From: Haliotis asinina
Taxonomy: Eukaryota; Mollusca; Gastropoda; Lepetellida; Haliotidae
DNA length: 64,000 bases
Direction: 5' to 3'
Assembly (NCBI RefSeq): GCF_037392515.1
Contig: NC_090291.1
Span: forward strand, 34,166,501-34,230,500
In this document: in pieces, positions 54,430 to 64,000 of the stretch
Layout of the letters: every line of letters starts with the position of its first letter
Position numbering within the stretch: the stretch's first letter is position 1
Made by a program: the position numbers and the translations under genes
The notes under the pieces: model-generated
Database searches by the model: none
What the model was told of the DNA's origin: nothing
What the model saw: the letters and a program-made list of their open reading frames with translations, nothing else

Positions 54430-56725
54430 TCCTCACCTTCTTCTACGTAGGAGATATTAAGTCCTACGTAGGAGATAGTGACACCAAAAAAAATTTTAAC
54501 CGTGGTCCCAATACTCTGTCGTACGGCGGCGTATTAGGGCCAAGGTGAAAAAGTTTTTGGGTGTCACTGGACTTATTATCACCTACGTAGGAGTTAAGAA
54601 TACTATCTTCAACGTAGGAATTACTATCTCCTACGTAGGAGTTAGTAAGTCCTACGTAGGTGATATTAAGTCCTACGTAGATGATAATAAGTCCTACCTA
54701 GGAGATAGTAAGTCCTACGTAGGTGATATTAAGTCCTACCTAGGAGATAGTAAGTCCTACGTAGGTGATATTAAGTCCTACGTAGATGATAATAAGTCCT
54801 ACCTAGGAGATAGTAAGTCCTACGTAGGTGATATTAAGTCCTACCTAGGAGATAGTAAGTCCTACGTAGGTGATATTAAGTCCTACGTAGATGATAATAA
54901 GTCCTACCTAGGAGATAGTAAGTCCTACGTAGGTGATATTAAGTCCTACCTAGGAGATAGTAAGTCCTACGTAGGTGATATTAAGTCCTACCTAGGAGAT
55001 AGTAAGTCCTACGTAGGTGATATTAAGTCCTACCTAGGAGATAGTAAGTCCTACGTAGATGATAATAAGTTCTACGTAGATGATAATAAGTCCTACCTAG
55101 GAGATAGTAAGTCCTACGTAGGTGATATTAAGTCCTACGTAGATGATAATAAGTCCTACCTAGGAGATAGTAAGTCCTACGTAGGTGATATTAAGTCCTA
55201 CGTAGATGATAATAAGTCCTACCTAGGAGATAGTAAGTCCTACGTAGGTGATATTAAGTCCTACGTAGATGATATTAAGTCCTACCTAGGAGATAGTAAG
55301 TCCTACGTAGGTGATATTAAGTCCTACGTAGATGATAATAAGTCCTACCTAGGAGATAGTAAGTCCTACGTAGATGATAATAAGTTCTACGTAGATGATA
55401 ATAAGTCCTACCTAGGAGATAGTAAGTCCTACGTAGATGATAATAAGTCCTACCTAGGAGATAGTAAGTCCTACGTAGGTGATATTAAGTCCTACCTAGG
55501 AGATAGTAAGTCCTACGTAGATGATAATAAGTTCTACGTAGATGATAATAAGTCCTACCTAGGAGATAGTAAGTCCTACGTAGGTGATATTAAGTCCTAC
55601 GTAGATGATAATAAGTCCTACCTAGGAGATAGTAAGTCCTACGTAGGTGATATTAAGTCCTACGTAGATGATAATAAGTCCTACCTAGGAGATAGTAAGT
55701 CCTACGTAGGTGATATTAAGTCCTACGTAGATGATAATAAGTCCTACCTAGGAGATAGTAAGTCCTACGTAGATGATAATAAGTCCTACCTAGGAGATAG
55801 TAAGTCCTACGTAGGTGATATTAAGTCCTACGTAGGTGATATTAAGTCCTACGTAGATGATAATAAGTCCTACCTAGGAGATAGTAAGTCCTACGTAGAT
55901 GATAATAAGTCCTACCTAGGAGATAGTAAGTCCTACGTAGGTGATATTAAGTCCTACGTAGGTGATATTAAGTCCTACGTAGATGATAATAAGTCCTACC
56001 TAGGAGATAGTAAGTCCTACGTAGATGATAATAAGTCCTACCTAGGAGATAGTAAGTCCTACGTAGGTGATATTAAGTCCTACGTAGGTGATATTAAGTC
56101 CTACGTAGATGATAATAAGTCCTACCTAGGAGATAGTAAGTCCTACGTAGATGATAATAAGTCCTACCTAGGAGATAGTAAGTCCTACGTAGGTGATATT
56201 AAGTCCTACGTAGGTGATATTAAGTCCTACGTAGATGATAATAAGTCCTACCTAGGAGATAGTAAGTCCTACGTAGATGATAATAAGTCCTACCTAGGAG
56301 ATAGTAAGTCCTACGTAGGTGATATTAAGTCCTACGTAGATGATATTAAGTCCTACCTAGGAGATAGTAAGTCCTACGTAGGTGATATTAAGTCCTACGT
56401 AGATGATAATAAGTCCTACCTAGGAGATAGTAAGTCCTACGTAGATGATAATAAGTTCTACGTAGATGATAATAAGTCCTACCTAGGAGATAGTAAGTCC
56501 TACGTAGGTGATATTAAGTCCTACCTAGGAGATAGTAAGTCCTACGTAGGTGATATTAAGTCCTACGTAGATGATAATAAGTCCTACCTAGGAGATAGTA
56601 AGTCCGACTTACTAAGTCCTACGTAGGAGATGTTAAGTACTAAGTCCTACGTAGGAGATTCTAAGTAGTAAGTCCTACGTAGGAGATACTAAGTCCTGCG
56701 TAGGAGATGCTAAGTCTGAGATAAC
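54430..56725. repeat. Highly regular 21 bp minisatellite, about 100 units
   Basis: Three unit types, A (AAGTCCTACGTAGGTGATAT+T), B (AAGTCCTACGTAGATGATAA+T) and C (AAGTCCTACCTAGGAGATAG+T), alternate in C-A, C-A-B, C-B and longer higher-order patterns with almost no other mutation. Each unit has a self-complementary core (CCTACGTAGG or CCTAGG). Because 21 is seven codons, one plus frame (54545-56626) stays open for 693 codons as KSYVGDI / KSYVDDN / KSYLGDS heptads. The array edges (54430-54650, 56600-56725) are more diverged. Confidence 0.97.
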
Positions 56726-56779
56726 CGATTCAGAGCCAAGCATGATATATATAGCACCGTAAAAAGTGCAAACATAACC

Positions 56780-59700
56780 CCGCCCACATTGTGATTTCTA
56801 TAGAGAGCACCGGAAGTGGGAAAACTCAACCGAAATCTGACAACAAATCGTACGAGATCTCAGTCGCGGGATACATCAACGGTGGAGACATGCACTTATA
56901 CACAGTAATCAGCAGCGTCAACTGTCAATCAACCAAGACTCACTCGGCCAGGGTGACAGGACACTGTCCACTGGAGAGAACAGTACGGCCAAAGCGCGCT
57001 CTCTCACGTGAGTACGTATCAAGCTGGTAATGCTTAATAAACGTGCTAGGCTTGCTCCAAATGGCAGCAGAGCAAATCTCTTCAATGGGCAGTGCCGATG
57101 CAAATGCTTTGGAAGCGGCGACTGCCCCGACCGAGTGAGCCTTCAACCCCTCAGGGTCTTGCCCTTAGCCTGGTAAACAGCACAGATGACCGAAACTAGC
57201 CAGCGAGATAGGGTCTGTTTAATAGCCAGTAACGCTGCCTTCCCACCGCCGTAACAGCAGAACAGATGGGTACCCGTAGGGATCCCTTGTGTTCCTTTGA
57301 TATAGACCTTGAGGGTCTTACGGACATCCAGTGGGTGTGTGCTCGTTGCAGAGGTCTCCGATGTAGAAGGCTGGGTGAGAGCAGGAAGTTCGATAGCAGC
57401 TGTCACATGGAAAGCGTGATCGATCGAGGCGAATACTGACACTGTCTAGATGAAAGACAATCAGCGCCGGGTCTGTAGACATGGCATGTAAATCACCATC
57501 CCTTCTCCCAGATGTTACCGCCACCAGAAATACGGCATTCCATGTTAACAGCTGAATGGAAATAGCCGATAGACGTGAGAAAGTAGGACCGGACAGTCAA
57601 TCAAGCATGATTGACAAATCCCAAGGTGGGCTGGTACGCCTGACAGCAGGTCGAACACGATCCACACCAGGTAAAAAACACTGCACGAGAGGGTGCTGCC
57701 CCAGAAGAGCACCATCGATATGGGTGTGAAAGGTTAAAATACCGGTGGAGTAGCCACGAATGGTCGAAGCCACCAAGCCTTCTTCCAAAGGTGTTTGAGA
57801 TAGCGCACTGAGCAACCAATCGTTCAGGTAAGGGTGACAACGTCTTCCTTGTGATCTGGCTAGAGTAGCCAGCACTAACATGAGTTTGGTAAACACCCTT
57901 GGGGCCGTGATCACACACGAACTGATAACACACCCCGTCGTAAGAGAACTGGAGGAACTGCTTGAACGAGGGGTGTATCGGCACATGAAAATACGCATCA
58001 TAGAGGTCGATCAAAGTAAGCCAGTCTGTGGGCTGAACAGATGAGATCACCGAGCGAAGTGTCTCCATCTTGAAGGATGGAACTTCTATCATGCAGTTCA
58101 ACCATTTGAGGTTGAGAATGGGACGGAACCCGGCGTCCTTCTTCGGAATGATGAAGTACGTGGAGTAGAAACCCATCTGTTCCTCGCCCGGGGGTACACG
58201 CTCTATTGCGGACTTGTCCAGCAAAACCCGAACCTCGTATCGCAGAATACCTGCCTTGATCGAAACAGTACGGCAGCGGAGTGCGCCTTATGCTGACAAA
58301 CTGGAGCAGGCCTCGCTTCCACAGTAGTAGATGGCCAACACAAATGGTGGACAGCACCCAAGGATTTCGCATTGCCATCTCCCATTCTGGTAGGTAGGGC
58401 GTGAGTAATCCTGAGCAACACTGGAAGTGACTGGGACTGCCCCGCGGGAACCACCAGGGTGTCTAACGGGCAGTTGGGCAGACCCCCCGCGACCGTGAAA
58501 AGGTTGCTGGGAGCTAGACAAAGAGGTTCGCTTAAATTGGCGGCGTGACTCCTCTTCCTACTCCTGCCAAGCGGCCGAAGCCAGCCCGCAGACTCAGACG
58601 TAGGCTGCGTCCCGGAAGTTCACTACGGGAGTGTAGGGGCGAGAAACCCGTGGCTGCTCCAGCAAGGTTTTCGAGTCTTAAAAAGACGTCGCAGCTGCTG
58701 CAGCCTCCCGAATGACCTGCTGTGCCCCGGAAACAATATTGCTCCCAGCCACAACGGAAGGGCCATCACGGTCTGCTGTGTTGCTGCCGAGTAATGAGAC
58801 GTCGACAGCCACAGCTTGCACATCCCCATAACTGCGCACATCACCGTAGACGCTGCCGCCTTCGATGAGTCGTGCGTCAGGTGGGCCTGCACTTCGGACA
58901 GCTAAGAGAACTACATTTGGGGAGACGTCCCCAGAGTTCTCTCCCGCCTCCAGAGCTGACCTCTGTAAAGAGGAGAGGTAAGGCGTATGGACCACAACCC
59001 TAACCTTCTATATGGCATTCCGACAGACCTCCTCATAGGTCCGGTATGCCTGTCGCAGGGGGGCAGCCAACTGGGCGAACAAAGTGAATACACACTCATC
59101 CATGACCGGTACCAGGAAAAGAGAATCGTCCCCTTGCTGGTAACGCCGAACAAGCCCTGGTAAATCAAAGCACAGGCGGGTACCAGCAAGGAAGGGATCC
59201 ATCTTGTCCCGCACAAAGGAAGGGAGTATAAGGAGATGCATCTGCAAGGGCTGCCCAGGAGCAAACGCCTCGCTCGGCAGGTGGAACTTAGCTGAGTCCG
59301 GGCGGCTAGTCGGGACTGCAGCCTGGGGAATAGCTTGTGCGATACGCTGATGCACCTCCCTGAAGGCCGAGGAAAAGCGGAAAGCTGCCTCGGACTCCTC
59401 GACCTCCCCAACATCCATAGCCTCAATCTCTGACCCCGAGGCCAAGCCGGAATCCTCTCAAAAAGAGGACCCATACCCGGACCCAGTGGATGATCGAACC
59501 ACAGTGGGGAAGGAAGAGCCCAAGGCACCTTCCACTCCAGTCACCAAAATACCATCCGAACCCCCGTCCAAAGACGCAGGAGGAAGCGCGAACGAAACTG
59601 TTGGTACTACAAGTGGAACACGCCGTAAAGGCCTGAAAGCCAAAATGCCAAGCATAAGCTGGCGGCCTACACAGCAGCACATAATTAACACGTACAAAAC

Positions 59701-59870
59701 TTTGGAAATTACGAGGATACGCGCGACATGAACTAATTTGTACTAGACGTAATACTTCAACACGCGGGGGCGCCGACTTCCCGCCATGGGAACACGTGCG
59801 TAACCCACGGGAAAGCCAGCACAAATTCAACTCCTGGTTTAAATAAAACGTTCTGTTTCACTATTAACGA
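56780..59870 (-). mobile_element. DIRS-type (tyrosine-recombinase) retroelement, fossil
   Basis: Minus-strand order is gag-like region (about 59530-58900), reverse transcriptase with RNase H (about 58520-57600), and tyrosine recombinase (about 57450-56900). RT is identified by YFIIPKKDAGFRPILNLKWL and TLIDLYDAYFHVPIHPSFKQ, the recombinase by HPLDVRKTLKVYIKGTQGIP and KQTLSRWLVSVICAVYQAKG. This domain order and sequence style are those of DIRS1-like elements. The copy is broken in several places, and the split repeats expected at its ends were not identified. Domains are still easy to recognise, which suggests moderate age. Confidence 0.85.
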
Positions 59871-60112
59871 ACGAATAAACCATACATACAGTCGAGGAAG
59901 ATATCTTCGAAGTACGCACTGAGTTGAACTCTCACTTTGTCTTTACTTTTTTTCCAGCACACACGTCTTATCAGAACGGTGACAGCAGAAGAAATGATGA
60001 TACAGGCTTGGATGCTTACCTGCGCATGCGCGTCAGAGGGGTGACTCCACGTGGTGAGGGGCCGTACAACAAGAACAGGAACCAAAAAGACTTTTTCTTT
60101 ATTGTACAATAT

Positions 60113-60118
60113 TTTATT
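60113..60118 (-). promoter_or_regulatory. Candidate polyadenylation signal of G3
   Basis: AATAAA on the minus strand, about 195 nt after the G3 stop. A second AATAAA lies at 60098-60103. Confidence 0.4.
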
Positions 60119-60311
60119 AAAACATTGATACAACGGTCACGTGGCATCTTCCGGCAGCAGAAAATGCATATATGTACTCCAAGGACGATCTCTATGGGAA
60201 AGAATTAGAACACATTCAACCTTGGAGTTAGTAATACAATTACTGTCTCGTGTGAGAAACATGTCTGTTGGCCAAGTGATCAAGGTAATCTGTTGTTTTC
60301 GAGGAGTTCGA

Positions 60312-60428
60312 CTAAGATACCCATTCCATCTTACTAACAGAGACGTCGCCCCAAAATGAAAGGTGGTCAGGCATTGCTCCAGGGACTTTCTCCGTGAAGT
60401 TGTGAATACTGGCACCATCGATTACTAA
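60312..60428 (-). CDS. G3 exon 6: galectin domain, last strands and stop
   Basis: 117 nt, acceptor TTATTCCAG, stop TAG at 60312-60314. LVIDGASIHNFTEKVPGAMP and WGDVSVSKMEWVS. Confidence 0.83.
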   Translation of the reverse strand, partial: LVIDGASIHNFTEKVPGAMPDHLSFWGDVSVSKMEWVS

Positions 60429-62243
60429 CTGGAATAAACCAGCCAATACCTTATTTTACATTGGCAATAACAAATTGTCACGCACTGGAATATTAAATGA
60501 AACTGCTGCGTATTTCCTATTGTTCTCGGCTTACTTTCAATGGGAAATACCCTAATACAAAGTTCGCATATATATATACCTTAAATTTAACCATGTATAT
60601 ATCCGTAATGCTTGTCATTTACATTCTATACACACCCTGTATACTCCATCTTGGACGGTTATTTGAATCCCCATTGTTTTTCCAACAGCCATTGTGAGAT
60701 CGAAACGGTACTCTGTCCCCCACACGCCATCAATCACAGAGTTGATAATGACCGTGTTTCTGATCCCGTTGTGGCCCACGCGAAACTCTAAGTAGAATAA
60801 TGTGTCGCCTTGTTTCTGTAGCTTGACGCCCCATCTGCAAATGAGTGAAAAGAGTATTGAAACAGTTCATATTTGCACACTAGTTCCACAACTTCCGTTG
60901 TTCAGCAATGTCCTTAAATATAAATGTCCATTTATTTATGATGTTCTTATGTTTCGATTTGGGTCTCATGTGCCACAAACACCTCTCCTATCTCATGTAC
61001 TTCACAACTGAAGTATAATTAAATGTGTAAATTACTTTGATAATTTAATTCAAAGTATCAACTTCTACCTTGTCGATTCTGTCGCTGCACCATTCATTAT
61101 CAGCTGAAACATACTGGATGGACTACACGGAAAAGAATACAAGCCTCTTCTCTGCAACAGACATAACAAACGTTTCATGATTCGCCGTTTCACAAATATA
61201 GATGTGATTTTGTAGTGTATGATTGCTTTAAGGGGACTAACCCTAATTTAATTTCTTATATATTCGATACATTTTGTGTTTAAAACAAGTCATCTAGATT
61301 GACCACAGATCAGTGATACATGTTGCTAGGTACTAGTCTAACAAGGAATCCGCACTTAGAGGTGGCAGGGTTGGGGGTGTTTAGTACCTGTTCAAGTATA
61401 TCACATCTGTGCAAGAACCTTAAATATTCAGACAAAAATAAAATCTTACCGGATCGTGATACCTGAACTGCCCACAAAGATCTTCTAGACTCTCCCACGT
61501 TTCCGATGACTGACAGGTGCTGGTGACATTGTTGTAGCAGGCTCTGAAGTCAGGGTCACATGAGTAGGTCGCCACAGCTCCCTCGTAGTGACCATCATAC
61601 TTGATGTTGGCGCCGCTCACTTCCGGGGGATGACCACAACCCTGGAACTCTTCACACAAAAAATCACAAAGTCTAGGTATTTGAATCTTCGTCAGCATGT
61701 CAACAGTCTTGTTTTTGGAAGTACAGTCTTTCGCGATGCGTGTCTTGCACCTGCTATATCAGCTGGTGTAGAACTCAAAGTATCAAAAAACCAAAAAGTC
61801 CGGAAAGGGAATCATTTTTCCAAAAGCATTTAGCAAGTTTTGATAGATCCAAGAATGCTTGTATGAACGAAGAACAGTACACGGACTTGTTCACATTGAA
61901 TTTTTGATTCGATGAAAATTTGCAGCTTCACCTGTCTACTCATGACTGATGCATCTATGTGCAGCCATTGCTATTTCCTGCCTTAAAATGTCGCACTGTA
62001 CATAGTGTAACTTGCAAATGTCAGTGTATACACCAGGGACGTGATGTAGCAGCTAGCCCAAATCATATACACCATCGCCTAATGAAACTATGCAAAACTA
62101 ACCTCCTGAATGCACCCGCAAAAGGTAGTCGACACATTGAAAGAACATTGGTTACCTGGAGCACAGCTTGCAAGACCAAGTCTGGTTACTTCACAACGGG
62201 TGCCGCTTTGACACACCAGTCGAGCGCATCGTCCAGAGAGAGA
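60312..62243 (-). CDS. G3: PAN-CCP-galectin family member, 5' exon outside the window
   Basis: Exons 2-6 are present and in phase: 62243-62156, 61649-61450, 61151-61069, 60834-60636, 60428-60312 (687 nt). The PAN exon is not seen up to 64000 and should lie beyond the right edge; intron 1 is 2.6 kb in G1 and 1 kb in G2. No stops or damaged splice sites. G3 is the most divergent copy and the only one whose galectin domain keeps the WxxExR half of the sugar-binding signature (VWGTEYRFD), with IxN before it; the HxNxR half is YxExR as in G1 and G2. Intron relics shared with G1 show common descent. Confidence 0.82.
60636..60834 (-). CDS. G3 exon 5: galectin domain, sugar-site strands
   Basis: 199 nt, acceptor ATTTGCAG, donor GTGTGT. 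WGVKLQKQGDTLFYLEFRVG, NTVIINSVIDGVWGTEYRFD, AVGKTMGIQITVQDGVYR. Confidence 0.83.
61069..61151 (-). CDS. G3 exon 4: galectin domain, first strands
   Basis: 83 nt, acceptor GTTGCAG, donor GTAGAA. RRGLYSFPCSPSSMFQLIMN and GAATEST(R). Confidence 0.8.
61450..61649 (-). CDS. G3 exon 3: CCP/sushi-like module
   Basis: 200 nt, donor GTAAGA. EFQGCGHPPEVSGANIKYDG, YEGAVATYSCDPDFRACYNN, SSETWESLEDLCGQFRYHDP. Confidence 0.87.
62156..62243 (-). CDS. G3 exon 2: short cysteine-rich module
   Basis: 88 nt between acceptor CTTCCTAG and donor GTAACC. SLSGRCARLVCQSGTRCEVT then RLGLASCAP, four cysteines. Confidence 0.83.
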
Positions 62244-62419
62244 CTAGGAAGAAAAGAATTCATACAGACGAAACGTAAGTTATGGTTTCCAATGTATATA
62301 TAAATCAAAGGACAGATTGACAGATCTCCAAGCTCAATCTTTAGACAACAGAAGATGTCGTTCGTCTAAACTTTAATTCCGCCTTTCACAGCAATTGTCA
62401 ACTACACATGGGAACATGA

Positions 62420-62560
62420 GAAATTGGTTGGCACCAGGCATCCACTGGATGACATCATGAGCATAAGTCTGAGGGACTGGCACACTATGAAACCTATTGA
62501 CCCAATGAGAGAGACCGACCACTTGACGTGACGTCTTTCAACAAGCATGGATTGCTAACG
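62420..62560 (+). repeat. Ancient SINE-A relic in G3 intron 1
   Basis: TGACATCATGAGCATAAGTC, AATGAGAGAGACCGACCACT and CAACAAGCATGGATTGCTAA match the SINE-A body loosely. The same relic is found in G1 intron 1 (28090-28210). Confidence 0.5.
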
Positions 62561-62564
62561 ATCG

Positions 62565-63450
62565 ATTCTATCGCTTTTGCGAAGGGCTCCTTGTTGACAG
62601 ATCAAACATGATTTCAAAACACTCATGTTTTGAATTTCCTTTCTTAATGGAAATGACACATTCACAAAATAAACAATGGTGCCTATTACACAACGTCATG
62701 GAAACAGTTTTTGATGTAAAGTGAAGTCAGAGATTCCTTGATAATGTTTACACGTTCCTAACTTTGGTGTCTACAAACAAGTTAAAGGACTGTTGGTTTA
62801 AACTCATGTAACAGTCACTGAAAAATATCATTTTTCCAAACAATGCCATAATATTTCTAATCAAAGCATGTGTTTCCGAACTAATGCGTCCACGTTTGCA
62901 ATAAAATCAGCAAAACCCTTTCAACGTTCATAAGTTATCTCTGCTAAAAGCAAAATTGATTGTATATTTCAGCTATATCATAAGCATGTGATTAAGAAGA
63001 TAATACCAAGTGCTCCCGCCATGAACAAATAAAAAGACCAGTCACGTTTTACAGGGAATGCATGTTTTATTGTACTTATTTATTGTAACGGTCAACATTT
63101 AGATTTGACAAAAACATTGTCGCAGTTGGAAATGCCCTGCATGTGTCTGAACTGAGGCTCAAGTATGGTGACCTACCTCTACTTGCTGGTGATCTCTAGC
63201 CCGTTGTGTTATAGTGTATTGTCCGTCAAAGGTTGTTTAATTTCACAGTTGTATGGCAGTCTTAATTCTCTATCTGTGATAATCTAGTTTTATTTCTCTG
63301 AATCTTAATGCATAGATCCAAATAGGAAATGCATGCGGCGGTCTTGCCTCCTATGTTTCAAGTTCGGGTTAGTAAATCGTTGGAAGGGAATCGGTTCACT
63401 GGTATCTTTGTAGTATTGTTATTGTGAAGTAGCCAGAATCACCAAGATCG
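62565..63450. other. G3 intron 1, no gene recognised
   Basis: Parts (62590-62780) align by eye with G1 intron 1 at 28380-28580, confirming duplication of intron DNA. A repeated word at 63163-63205 is shared with 48430, 53775 and 20465. Confidence 0.4.
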
Positions 63451-63454
63451 TTTA

Positions 63455-63612
63455 TGGATAAACACAACGTTTCGGGGTCATTTTAGACCCCTTCATCAGG
63501 TGAACTGACAGTTGATGCTATAATAGCATCAAGACACCTAATCGGGGTGATGATAGCATCAACTGTCACTTCACATGATAAAGGGGTCTGAAATGACCCC
63601 GAAACGTATGTC
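63455..63612. ncRNA. Inverted pair of hammerhead-like motifs
   Basis: Minus strand 63505-63455 reads CACCTGATGAAGGGGTCTAA then ATGACCCCGAAACGTTGTGT and a perfect small hairpin GTTTATCCATAAAC. Plus strand 63565-63605 reads ACATGATAAAGGGGTCTGAA then ATGACCCCGAAACGT. The two face each other around TTGATGCTATAATAGCATCA, making a long palindrome. The left unit has an intact CTGATGA ... GAAAC core with a GGGGTC/GACCCC stem. Confidence 0.5.
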
Positions 63613-64000
63613 AAAGAATTAAAAGAATCACAGCTTCCTGTATGAAAGATTATGAATGCTATTGCGTCTATTCCATTTTATGTTGCCCTTGAGATTGCAA
63701 TGTTGCACTTTCATTGCTCTTCCTTTGCAGCAATTTGTATTGTTTGGTACACATAGTAAATTTTATCAAGTAACTGTTAATCGGAGACCATCCAGTGTTT
63801 GTTACTGGTTTTACAAAGTATTTGAACAACGGTAACCCTCAGGGCGAGAACTGATATCAATCATCAAAATATCATGAAGTTCCATTAAACCACCACGAAC
63901 GCTGCCGCCATTTTCCACGTCTAAACATTGAAAACTATTGAAATCCACCAGTTGGCCACTAGCTCTCTACACGGGTCAAGATCGGTTGAGATCACTGAAC

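Noticed and set aside
54545-56626. 693-codon open frame as a real protein gene
   Set aside because: It is an obligate consequence of a 21 bp tandem repeat lacking stops in one frame. The start lies in the diverged array edge, and no promoter, splice or domain evidence supports it. It is kept as a finding only.

Overview
This is animal genomic DNA: introns with GT..AG borders, long stretches without genes, many minisatellites and dense short interspersed repeats. A recurring roughly 270 bp repeat starts with GTGAGT iterations, then TTTAGTTTTACGCCGCACT, and ends in ACCTTCACGGGT. I recall it from abalone (Haliotis) sequence, so a vetigastropod mollusc is the likely source. That rests on memory and on the gene content, not on a search.

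Left part, 1-17.6 kb. Minisatellites fill 60-720, 2040-2660, 3410-3875 and 6370-7460. A host gene on the minus strand matches LRRCC1, a centrosomal protein with N-terminal leucine-rich repeats and a coiled coil. Five coding exons are visible (15990-16276, 13119-12902, 12356-12249, 7790-7653, 6303-6229). One small exon between the third and fourth is missing from my reading, and the 3' part lies beyond the left edge or was not recognised.

Middle, 18-23.6 kb. This is a graveyard of mobile DNA: palindromic MITEs, a decayed LINE and a Tc1-like element.

Right part, 23.6-62.3 kb. The main content is a minus-strand tandem family of secreted chimeric proteins. Each gene has six exons: signal peptide plus a PAN/apple-like domain, a short cysteine-rich exon, a CCP/sushi-like exon, then three exons forming a galectin-type domain. 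G1 (23674-30805) and G2 (39889-47733) are complete, and every splice phase closes (330 and 331 residues). G3 (60312-62243) has exons 2-6; its first exon must lie beyond the right edge. A fourth copy, G1b (about 32870-35871), is a pseudogene. The galectin sugar-binding signature is altered differently in each copy. This architecture looks like a diversifying recognition or lectin family, and I know of no described equivalent.

Between and inside these genes lie a Penelope-like element and a LINE (both in G2 intron 4), a mariner with both terminal repeats, a pogo/Tigger remnant and related MITE, and an extremely regular 21 bp minisatellite about 2.2 kb long (54440-56720). A fossil DIRS-type retroelement occupies about 56.8-59.9 kb. 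Hammerhead-like motifs recur at 13.6, 53.9 and 63.5 kb, and a degenerate version lies beside the Penelope element.
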